A model generated the notes under the pieces. That model searched no databases. It saw only the letters and a program-made list of their open reading frames with translations, and had not been told where the DNA came from. Positions 26,301 to 38,613 of a DNA stretch of 64,000 bases are shown piece after piece. The position numbers and the translations under genes are program-made. Location: contig CP093831.1 of the NCBI GenBank assembly GCA_033063855.1, forward strand, positions 7,750,001 through 7,814,000. Reading direction: 5' to 3'. The stretch's first letter is position 1, and each line of letters starts with the position of its first letter. This DNA comes from Smittia aterrima. Taxonomy: Eukaryota; Arthropoda; Insecta; Diptera; Chironomidae.

Positions 26301-29300
26301 TCAACTTTAACAAAAAGCAAATCACAATCAACTCGATGCAATGTTTGAAAAATAAATCAGAATTGAAATCAACGCAAATATTGTGAACATTGTGTTCTCA
26401 ACTCACCATGGTTACTCTTGCCAGTAAATCTCTGTTAATTTCTGATGGGATTTACAGAATAAAACTTCAATAATCCTCGACCACAAATGGAAACTGAGCC
26501 GTCCAGATAACAAAGTTTTCGAGTAAGCGAAGAATCGAAAACAGTCAATAAATTACAATTCAATGTTGCATTTGAGCTTTATTCAATTTTGTGCGTGTTG
26601 TTTTGCTTTCGAATGTGTCTCTCGATAGCCTTCGAGCCTAGTATAGAAATTCTCGTCGACTAGATTAGTCGATCGATGTTTTTCAAGTGATAGCGATCAA
26701 AGCATAAAAGGCAGTTTCAGGTTTTCGATAAATTCGCAACGCATTTGAAATTAATTCCTATTTGCATAAAGCTCGAACAATAGCTTTTAGGCTAACGCAA
26801 TTCGCCAATTTCTCGTTAATCGCTCGCGAATGTTGTTGAACAAAAATCGCCAATTTATATTTATCTCGAAATTGAAATAAAAAATCTTTTTCATTTTGTT
26901 GAAAATAGTTTGGGGATGGACTTTTGCTATTGTGACTTCCGCTCATGACCTTCGTCAACAGTGCTCTGATGCACAAAACATTTCGGTTTGATTGTCGAGT
27001 TGTTCTTTGTCGATTATTGTGAATTCAATGGCAAATTAAAATTAATCTCATCGAAGGCAGTAAATTATGTCATTTTATTCTTTCGGCAAAAAGCGTACTC
27101 CACTGATTGCGAGTCATTTCGATTCAATTGAATCCCTCCTCTTATCAGAAGAAATCATTCAAAAATTTACTCCTCACGCATGAATCACGACTCAATCTCT
27201 TTCCGACTTATCAAGTATTGACAATAGGCTTGGCTTCTATCTGTTTTACCACTCAATTGATTCTCGTTCACCCGTAAGACTTCTTAAATGACATTTCAAA
27301 TGACGCAATTGATGATTTTCGTTTCAAACCGCTTTCTTGCTAATTTATTCCGCAAAGATGATTTTAGGCAACTCCGAGGGGAACTGTCGCATTGATGAAG
27401 CAATATTAATGATTAAATAAAATTTCTAGGAAATTCTCTCGAGAATTCAATTATTGGCGGATAGAATTACATTAAGACGAGAACCTGAGCAGCTGATAAT
27501 TGACACGATGCAGCAATTGAGACTTATCCATTACATTTAGGAAGATTAAACAATTAGTAACTGAGAAATAGCTGAAGACTGCACCTGACAGTCGATCTGG
27601 ATGTGAGTAGTAGAGAAATCGCAATCAGTGTCAAGTTGCATAAACATTTAAGCAACAGGAGAGAACTTACTTCAATAAATTTTATGTAATTGTCTCGTGC
27701 AAATGCGATTGCTCCGTCAATGAAGCGAATCGTTTCGACGATAATGAAAATATTATTACGTAATTAGTTGGTTGAGATATTTCTTTTTTGGGACTAAAGA
27801 AAGAAGCTCATGAATACTAAAGAAATTATTATATCATAATCCTTAATATCCTAATCCTCCCCTCGAAGAAGTCATAAAGATGAAGATAAGACGATCTGTT
27901 GTTAATTGTTTTCGAGCTGATGGGGGAAGATGAGAAGCGAAGCGTTTAGGTAAACGTTGAGTTTGTGCTTTCAAACATCGAAAAACCTTGAAAGATTCGA
28001 ACAGCGATAACGATATTAAACTCGAACAAGCTTAAAAATCTTTTCATGAGAGAGTCTTGAAAAGCAATTTTTCCCCTGGCGTGCCAGACATTCGATTCAC
28101 ATTGCAAAGCGAAGAGAAATAAATTTCGTTGTTTGGATTTGTAGTTAGCAAATTGAGATGCTACTCGATCTAATTGAACTGATTTATTTCTTCTCCTTGT
28201 CGCTTCTCGAACAATGTGAGATATATTGCATGTGAAATTGAGAAATAAGACTCGGAATTAAAATCAGTCGACGAATGGGAAATCTCTGAGAAGAAGAAAA
28301 ATCGTTTCTCTTTCCATTAAAAATTAAAATTTGATTTTCTTTCTTATTGGCTTTTGTGTGTCGTCCCCAAACGATTACAAATTGATTTCTCTACCGAAAC
28401 GAATAAGACAAATTTCCTACAATCTTTCAGGTCAGTTTGATGCTCACTGATTACGTAAGGGATTTCAGATGTTTACGAATGCCCTGCCTAATTCTAAGTG
28501 AAAGAAGAAGAAAGTGATTCGACCGAGTATGAAATTTGTTTACTGCAGAAGAAACTCTCGGAGCTTTTGAAACCATTATCTTGTGTAATTCGTCGCTAAG
28601 TGAAGCGCTTTCGTTTAAATTTATTTGCCAACAATAAAAAAAAGAAACTCATTATGAATCGTAAATGATGGTTGCTTGGGATGCTTTATACTTCTCAAGT
28701 TTGATTCAATTTGTGTTTGAGGGAAAGGAGTTGTTCATTGAAAAGTTCCAAGCTCGATTACTGAGAAAAATCCCTTTTCAATTTAAGCACAAAACGATTC
28801 GCGTTGTTCTCGCTTCACATCCATATTCTAATTTCCTTCTCGTCGAACAAATTCATTTTAAATAGAATTCTTATTTGAGCACAGCAAACAATCCCTGGAG
28901 AACCAGAAAGCGTGCTTCAACTTTTGAATTCTTTTTGCTGATGAGGAGAAGTTTTAAGATGTTTTCTCGTTCTTGTGTTTATTTCTGATTTGCTTCGTCT
29001 TCTGCTTTACTGAATCTCCATAGAGACAATCGACAGAAAGCTTTCAAGACGAAAACAAATGTAAAGCAGATTTTAATAAACATCAAGCGAAAAATATGAA
29101 AATGATGCGGTACTTTACCAAAATTTAATTTATGAATCAGCGAAGCGAATGTTTCGTCTCCACCCTCTGAGAAAAAGTTTCATCTCAAAGTGATTGGTTT
29201 CAATCAAATTTCATTTTAGCGATTACAAGTCGGTTTCCTTTTCTCACTTCGAAACTTGTTTATGTCTTCAAAATCGGGAATTTACACATATAAGCTGACT

Positions 29301-32300
29301 TCTCCTCCGAGATCACTAAGCGAATTTCATCGAACATCGTAAATATTAATGTCAGCACACTTGCGAATCCACCATGCTTAACGACTTTACACCCCTTAAA
29401 ACGTTAAAAAAGAAGGAGAAGCAAATCTCGAAATACTCGAGCGTATTAAACTTTTACGACGTTCAATAAAAACGGCAATTCCAGTTCACTATGATGTGCT
29501 GCTGTTGGAAATTATGATTCGCTCTCTTCCATTACAAAACTTGTTGGAGACGAAAATAAACTTGTCACAATTTTCAAGATTAATACTTTGCGGTGACATT
29601 TTCTTGCCTAGCTGCCGCCTCAAGTGGAGCAAGTAGCTCGTGTAGTTTCAACGTATTGCGGAGAGGAGCCGAGCACATAGATTTATCTATCTGAGTGGTT
29701 GCCATGGAGTTTCGCTTGAATTCATTATGGAAAAACAGTTTCTTAGCAGATGAGCTTTGCTTACGATCTTGAAGTGTAAGCTTTTAGCTTCGAGCGAAGG
29801 AAATGGATGAAATTGTTCAACAGAACAATTTACATTCCATAACAAAAGTTTTTTTTAGCTATTCGGAAGTCAGAGATAAGAATAATCTAGATAGAGAGAT
29901 TGAGATTCGTTCAAGTTGAACAGTCCAAACACTCTCGAAGGATTTAGATCAATCTCACTTTCCGGAATGTAGCAACCATGAACAATGTTTTGTTCAAACC
30001 AAACAGTCGAGCTTGGGAAATGTTTTGTTATTAATTTCCAGTTTTTCTTCTCGTTGCTTTGAATCAGCTCAAATCAGCTTCGCTGCTGTTTTCGTAACAA
30101 TTTCATTCGCATTAGGATGAGAAAACTCTAGAAAAGTGAAGGAGATTTGCTTGAGTAGAAAAAAGTGTTCCGCTAGACATCGAATCAGCCCTCGTCTTAA
30201 AGTATTTTTAGCTTTCTCTTAAACTCATCTTTTCGAGTTTTCTTTAATTTAAAACCATAATTCAGCTAGCGGGGTTAAATGATTCACGACCGAAAACGGC
30301 CTACGCCTGAAAAGCGCGGCGCGGGTTTCGCATCGCGAACCAAACGTTTTTTTTTATTCTGAGGGTAAAACAAATTATAAAACAAATTGCGTAACGTATA
30401 AAAGGCAGAAGAGTTAGCGGTGGGAAGGGAGAGAGATAACGCGAGAAAAAATTAATTTATCTGATCGGATGAAATGAAATTTTTTAATAAACTTTGATTC
30501 CCATCGCGGAAATGTCCCAAAAGATTTTTTTAATGCTGCCAATCGATTAAATGTTTAATCATAATTTTATCTTTGGGTCGTCGATAATAAAACGAAAACC
30601 CCCAGCCACAAAATTTTTAAAACTTTTTAGCTTTGCGATTATTTTAACCTCTCTCGTTTTTCGCCTGATGCGATCCATCTTCCTTAAAGTCTATCGAGCA
30701 ACATTAAATATCCATTAAAGCTGATCAATACGAAGCAGTTATTTATGAGATGTCCCGACAACCCGGAACGTTGCTCAGTGCCATTAAATCGAGTAGTTTT
30801 ACATGCTGGAGCATATGAAGTTTATCCATTGTCCACTTGTTAAATTAAAACCGAGCGAATCCGCTTCGAAATGATCGGAATACTATGAAAATCCATTTTT
30901 TATTGATTTATATTCTAATCTCTTAATCCCCAGCAAAGCACATACTGTCAATGCTTATGCCATGGCGGATGCTTCTAAATGAATAAATTATAACAATAAA
31001 AACTCGGTTAGCAAAATAAACTCTCTCAACATCCATGAATGAATTCACAGGAGATCAGCTTGTGAACTCAAGCAATCGCTTTCGCAGCATCGTCGAGAGA
31101 AAATATTTTCATTTTTCATTAAATGCATTTCAGAGGGGAATGAAAAACGACGATTTCGATTTAAAAGCATTTTTTGTGTGTTTGTTTGTCTGCCTTGTCT
31201 GACGTCGAATGCCTTTCGCGACGCAAAAAAAATCGAATTCGTTGGCTCCATAAATATTTTTAGTGTTTATTGTGTCGTCGATATAAAAATAAATTTGCAA
31301 GAGCCATTGAATTAATCAGCAATCCGGAGAGGGAAAACTTTTCATAAACTCGCTTGCTCTGAATCAAAAGGATTCGTTTGAAACTTTCAAATCGAAAGCA
31401 AAGAAATATTTAAACGCAACAAGTCGGAAAATCTTTTGATATAGATTGTAAAGAAATTTGACGAGAGCTTTAGAGTATTCGAGATATTCAGTGGAATTTA
31501 AAGAATTTGAAGTTTTTTACTGCTCAAAGTTCATCAGTTCCATGAAAATACTTCAGAGCCTCGAGGAATGCCGAAAGTTCATGATAACCTTAATGAACTC
31601 GTTGTTATCTAAGATTTCGGAATATCAAAGTTAATTAAGAACACAGACTTATCAGAACACGATCAAATTATGCAAGCAGAAGAAAAGTTTTCCTCCTTCT
31701 TCTTGTTCGTCTTCATCGGCTTAATTTCTGAAGCTTTGTTGCTGTCCTGTAATGTCTGAAACTTCTGTTTCTATTTATTAATATAAATTGCTCAGTTCGT
31801 CGTGTCGGAACAATTAATCACTTATATTTAACGTAAAGCAAATTATTTTCATTTAACAACAACTCAGTTGGGTGAAAGCTGTGAGTGTGAGAAAACGAGA
31901 AGAACGAAGAAAAAGACGATAGCATTAAGATATTATGCTTTCATTCATCAAGTCGTCGAGAACAGCACCTTTGCTTGTTTGCTACTTTTCCCTTTCCTTT
32001 CCATGTTCGCTGAGATGAAATATAATTAAGTTTAATGAATTATGTGCTCATGTGAGCTTCGGGTTTGCTTCGCTCTACTCATCATCATCTGATAAGAAAT
32101 AGTTTCATGAAAGTTTTGCTAGTTGCGGCTCCCGCTTTCATATTCAACCATGCAAGTTCTTTTTTTTCCTTTAAGAAATGCTCGCATAACTATTCGAAGA
32201 ACTGGCAATGTTAAATAAAGCGAGGAACAACATTTTTACTTCATGTGTAACACGAAAGTTAAACACAACAGACGAAGTTTTCCACTGGTGTTGTTTGCAA

Positions 32301-35300
32301 AGGAAACGAAAAAGTTTTCTGTTTGCTGTCTTCGGTGCCACTGAGAATTCCCATCGGATAGGCAATAACTTGATAAGAATCATAGATAAACGAAGAGTTG
32401 ATTGCTGATCTAAGAATTTAAACGAATCATCGAATCAACATAAGAATCAAAAGTTGTAAGCAGGAAATTAAACTTTTATAAATCTTTGTGATTACATTTC
32501 ATGTCTTCCTCAGATTGTTCTATGTCGTTTCGAACGGAAACAGGACACTACAGTATAATTACTTTTAAGACATGGAAGAAAATCTCAGAAATGTTTAAGT
32601 TTCATTGTTGCCAGTAACACTAAGGGCGGAAGCTTGAAAACTTTTTCTTCTCGCTGCTCTAGGACGAGAAATATTAAAATGAGGAAGCAAAGAGAGGAGA
32701 GCACTGAAATAAAACTTTTTTGTATATCCGAAAGCAATTTATGAGACTAGAAAAAAAGTTAATGTTGTGAGTCAGACGCAAAGAGCATGAACAAGGAATA
32801 AAATATGTTTCAATGATATAAACTTCGTGTGAATTGCGCAAAGTTTTCGCTGTTTTTACGCCCCTGAATTTACTTTCTTAAGATTATGTCAACCGAAAGC
32901 TCCCGATCTAAAGTTTTCTTTGAGTGTCCGACGCCCTAAATAAATTTGTTTGCGAAGAAAATTTTGTTTTAAAAAAACCAACAAACTGCCCACGAAATTA
33001 CGATTTATTCGCCTTTGGAAAGTTTGGATGTTGTTTCTTTTATCAAGATTTATTCCGATCTTCGTGAAGATATTTTCATGGCGAGAAAGGCTAATCTTGT
33101 GAGCAAGTAAAGTTGACCTCATTGATTTTGCCATTCGCTTTCAGCAAGAAAAACTTTTCTCATCTTTTTTTTCCTGCTTGCGGTGAAAATGTTTTCCCTC
33201 CGGTGAATGCAAGTAGCGTTGAGTAGAAAAGCTTGGTGAGAGAAAGTTGATGGTTTTATTATGCGATGGGAAGTTGCGAACGGTCAAGGATAATTTCATA
33301 AACGATCAGACTACACAAAAATCCTTTTAACATATTTACTTTTGAGACCAAATTGAGTTAATTCAGGAGAGACAAAAAAGAAGTTTAAAGCAAAAGCACA
33401 TGACAATGAACATGAGCATATGAATTTCATTTGAACCCTTTTCCGAAGCTCAGGGGAGCGAAGCCAAGGCAACCGATGAATAAACTATCGCCCAAACGAA
33501 GCTGCACGTTTTCTTTTTCAAAGCACAAAGGAAGAAATCCTCCTCTATCTCTGCTCACATCGTATGAATCATTCCTTTGGTATAAATAAAGATTTACTGA
33601 TTCTTCTTCCAGCAATAAAATATTTCTAGATCGTGCCTATCCATTCCACTGCTTCATGCTGAATAAACTTGTGAATCTCCAGCTGCATCTGAGACGATAT
33701 CGTTTGAATAGATCTTAATGTTGTCTCGAAGAGAAGTGATCTGATAAAAGTTTATTTCCGCTCATAATCGTAAAAAGATTTCCTTCGCAATTATGATGAA
33801 TGAGAGGAATTTATGTGCAAGTAAAATTAAGTTTTCTCTTTGCACTTTTTCATGCGGAAAATCCTTAAGTCCTTTTGAAAGTTACAAATTTGCAAAACGA
33901 AATCAATTACTTCAACTGTCCTCCTCTTTCATTCAGCTAATCTCCATAATTCAAAGCAATTTCACATCGTTGTGATCAGCTGTCTTGTTCTTAAATTGGA
34001 TTTTTTAAATCTCAATTTCTCATTCGTCCCTCTTCACTTTATCGCTTTTCGCGATTCCACTGTGGCACTTGCCGATAGAATTACACTCAGAAATTCCTTC
34101 CGACAAAGATGAGAATGAAGCGAATCGAGAACAAACCGTTCACGATTTAGTTTCCCTCTCATTCATTATTTAACGGACAATTATCGAGTCTGCTCGTCTT
34201 GACGCTTCCTATGCTCATTGAACGAAAACGTTATCAATATCCGCCTCGTCTCACATCCGATATTCATTCGATAATATTCTTCATTCTCTTCGAGAGCTCT
34301 TTTCCTAGAAAGCGGATGAACGGATGAAAAATATAAAATCGAGTATAAATCAGTTTTATGTCAGTTTCATTGGATTGCCATTTTCTATTTTTCAAAGTCT
34401 GCAAGTTCCAAGGGAGTTCTTAGCGCTCTGTATACGTTTTTTCGGGGTAAAGATGACGGGTCTGCTGTGCCGAGCGCTACAGAGAATGGCAAGAGCGGAT
34501 GCTGTTTATTGAGTGAAATTGTCGATGAAATATTTCGATATTTAAACGATAGTTTATTCTCCGACTGCTCGAAGCAGCTTGCTTTGTTTCTCTCCGGTTC
34601 GCCTTCTTCCATTCTGCTGCAACAGCTAAATGAAGTGGAAAATGGAGAAGAAGAAAAAAAAGTTTAAATTTCAATTTTCATTTCAATGCTGACCCTTTTC
34701 TTGTTGGCAATTAAAAGCAGTTGAGGAAGGATATTCGATTCGAGAGATGATATCTGACAATTAGATTTGCTGAATTTTAATTCTAAGCTAATATAATTTT
34801 TTCCACTTCTTTCCGTCTCGTTTCACAAGTGAAAAAGGCTGAGAGGAAAGGGGTGGTGATGAAGCATGAGAAAAAGACGAGCAAACCTTTTCAATTTCAA
34901 ATCGAATGGAAAACTTTTGTCTGCTCTTCCCAAAACGGATGAATCCCTCAATGATGAACAGGAAATGAACAGTTTGAAACTATTTGGAAGCTTAGCACGC
35001 TCTTTGAAATGAATCCCCGATAGACACAAGCCCAAAACTATAGTTAAAGTTAAGTTTAATTAAATGGCATGTCCAGTTCAGGAATGAATATTCTGATTGA
35101 GGACTTTGTGTAGGACTCTGTTAGGGAAAAAAAGGTAAGAGGATTTGCAGCTAGTGTTTTGAAAATGGTTGGAAATTAAATTCCCAATTAAAGTTTAGCT
35201 CTCTCACTGGACAGCAGCATGTCGGCTTTGGCTGCTGCGCTTTTATTAAATTGGATTAGTTAGTGAAAAAGCACAAAATCTAAACGGAATGAAATCATGA

Positions 35301-38300
35301 GAACATTCAACGTTTGCTTGGTGAAGCTTAAAAAAAATCAACAAAGCAATCGTTACGAGTGCAGTGATGTTTGAGAAAACAAGTTTATTGGATCCCAAAG
35401 TCTTTAGTTTCGCTCTCTTCGCAGCAATCTTAAAAAATTTCCATAGCCACGACTTTAACAAAAGCTCGCAGCCAACCAAAGCGATCTCGAAACAATAATA
35501 AATCTTAATTATTGTTGAACAGTTTACTGTGCGAGAAATTTCGCTTTTGTCTAAAGTTCTTTTATTGTTTCGATAGGAAAGATAATAAAAGCGAATTTTC
35601 CTCTTTTTCTCGTTCGAGATGAAAAACTTTAAATTTCTTATTTTTGTTTAGTTATATTTTATTTCACGATCCGCCGAAGCGAATTCTTTGCCATGAAATA
35701 GTCTCTAGAGAATGGCAATGAATCCTTCACTTCAAGCAAACTTGTTGTCGTTGAAGCAAACTTTTCGAAAGGGTGGCGAGGGAAGACAATCACAAGTTTC
35801 ATAAAAGATTTTATGGGAAAATAATTAAAATGGCATTAATCAACGAAACTCTAGCGAACTCTCCAGCGAGATACTTTCGACGTTCTTATTAAAATCTGAT
35901 TGCACAATTGTTCGAGTAACTCAAGAGGGAGAAGTTTTAATAATTCTTCAATTAGTTTTCGCTCAAACGGCGGAATATTCGCGATGAAAACCGGAAAAGA
36001 TGTAACGAGAGAGCCATCGTCAAGTTCTCAAAATCGGATAACGGAAAAGACATTCCGACAATTAATTTCGGTCGGGGAATAATAAGCAGCTATGGTAATC
36101 ATCATTCAAAGGCTTTTATCATCCAAGGATACATCCATCGCAACGCAGAAAATATTTTCAAATTAAATAGCGTTCTCATCGCTTTAGATTTTGTGTTCTT
36201 TGTGAATAAAGTGGATTTCCCTTGAAATACTTGATTTGATCATTGAAGATCAAACGAGTTCTTCATCTCTAGCAACAATTCCATAGACTTCCTTCCGTCG
36301 CCTCTTCACAACGACACTTTGGTCGCAAAAACTTTTCTATTCAACCCGCTCTTGAGATTTCTTTTTCATCATGGAGTGTTTGTTAGTTTGGCTGTTCTTC
36401 TCCTTCTTCCATTGCGTCCATAAATTCTTTCTTCTTGCCTTGTGCCCATTTTCCGGGCTTCTCTGGGAGGGAAATTTCCGGAGAGGAACTACGTTTATGG
36501 GGGACTTGGGTTGTATCCGAGGAAGAGAAACATTTTCCTAAAAATGAAACTACTTCAAGCTTTAAAGACTTTTTCTGCTCTTTAGACATCGTCACATTTA
36601 ATTCAAGACACATTCTTGGCACTCACGACCGCTCTTTCTCGTCGATCTCCATTCATCATTCTGGAAATTGACTGCTAAGAGTTCTTTGCTTGTTTGGATC
36701 CTTCAACTTCACTTAATGGTATTAAATATTTGTTGAAAAAGCTTTTGAGAGTAAAATTTTCGATTACTTACCTGAAGTGAAAGTTTCCGCTTCAATGGTG
36801 AGAACAACTTTTTTACGTTGAGGGTGTGATGTTTGTGTTGAGAGTCGTAACGAGATTAATCTCTTTGAGAGAGGGTCAACATGAAAGCTTCTCGGTAATT
36901 ACAACTTGACTTGAGGATGTAATATCGGATGTTAAGAAGTAATTATTCATTTTAGGTCGTCCGGCGGTTCGGAAGTTCCCTCTCCGTCTCCCAACTTTGG
37001 ATACATAATCCCAGTGATAGCCACTTTGCTCGAAAATTTTCAATTTTCTCCGGGATAATTGAATTTCGTTCAAAGGCTAAAGGCAGGCTAAGGAGAATTT
37101 TGAGGAAGAGAGTTGCACAAGAAAAGCTTTATCAGTCTGACCATATCTCGTTCAACCTTTCTCTACTCCCTCAACGAGAAAACACAATTTCTTCCGAAAA
37201 GTTTCTTGAACCTTGAGGCGACTACTTTCCTTTCTCCGTTGTCTTCATTTCATCGAGAAAATCATTGGAAACTCATAGAACAAAATCTCTTCAGGGAGAT
37301 GACCAGTTCATGGCTAAGAGGAAATAGAAAAATAAATAAAGTCAAGATTTCTTTTAAAAATTATTTTCATTTTATTTTTTTCATGCAAAAGGTTTTGAAA
37401 AAAGTTTTCTACGAAAGGCCATTGGTCATGGAATTAAAGTTGAATAATTTTATTTGCCGGTCTATGAAAGACACGCTCTTCCCATTTGGACATATTCGAC
37501 TCCAGTGGTACTCCCACTAAACAGAATTTGCTGCGCACGTTTTCTGCTGATATTTTCATTTTCTTATGTTGAGAACTGACTGGGTGAAAAATTGTAGAAA
37601 ATTGTAAGGTTTCACTTGATTTGTTCAAGTGAAAACTTCACTTTAGCATCGAATCCACTAATTTTAAGTGATTTAGTTAATTTTCTGTGTCGTGATATTA
37701 ATGATTAGTTAACGATTCGCGTTGTGATTTGGAGATGATATAAATCTCCTTCGAATAAAGTGAATTAAAGGTGAAAAGTCAATGGAAAAGCTTGACGTCG
37801 GTGAAAGTAAACAAAACAAATTTCCTTGACAATTCTAAATTGATTTCATTGTCTCATGCATGATAATGCAATTAGAGTTGTTTGAGTTGGTTCTACTTAA
37901 ACAAAGGAAGCCCTAGTGTTGATAAACTCGTTACGTAATCAAGCTAATTACGGAATCTGAATGATTCGAAAAAGCTGTAAACAAGAAAACTTTATTTATT
38001 GTTATCCTTTCTCTCATAATCATCAAAGAGACTTTTTATTCAATAACGCGATGAGTTTTTCTTTGTTTAAATACTTGTTTAAGTCTCAAATACAACTTTA
38101 GAAGTGATAACGTTGCTTCGTTAAACTTGAACGGAATTTTTTCTTTCCTTTACTTTCAGAGAAGTTGTCAACGAGTGAACTTTCAAAATTATATTGCTTT
38201 CATCTCTTGATGCATGAAAAAGCAAGAAAATTGAATCAGCTCTCGGAAGAAGGGGAAGTGCAGTGAAAATTTCCGGTATCTTTCGACGAAAGTTTCCTTC

Positions 38301-38613
38301 CGCATAAACTGTAATTTCCTCGTGCGAGGAAGACGAACATTAAGCTCGTCGAACATCGTTTCGCTGTAGTGATAATCTGAGAGCAGATATGACCTTCTCG
38401 TTAGTTTTCAAACGGAGAAATACAAAAAGGTGATGTTCAAGAAAATTATTCGTCAAACAAGAGACTCAATCAATAATCGTCCATCTGTTATTAACTTGAG
38501 AGTGTAGCGTGACTAATCACAACCTTTTTTGACATAAAATCGATCAACATACATAAAATCACTTTCTGTTTCAATTCGAAAGAGACTTGAGAACGTAAAT
38601 TGAACACTTTCCA
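23336..38613. other. 15-kb interval with no recognised gene
   Basis: This stretch lies between the start of Ork1 (minus) and the start of Abhd12 (plus), which are divergently transcribed. It should contain both promoters, any 5' untranslated exons and regulatory DNA. No frame longer than about 135 codons occurs and none carries a family motif. Recurring short words such as AAACTTT, AAGCTT and GAAGCGAA are common. I saw no tRNA, transposase, reverse transcriptase or terminal repeat. A minus-strand frame at 36383-36622 is hydrophilic and lysine/glutamate-rich but has no recognised homology, so it was not called. Confidence 0.6.

Noticed and set aside
36383..36622. Minus-strand hydrophilic frame of about 70-79 codons
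   Set aside because: It looks somewhat protein-like (Lys/Glu/Ser-rich), but there is no homology I recognise, no splice context and no second exon.
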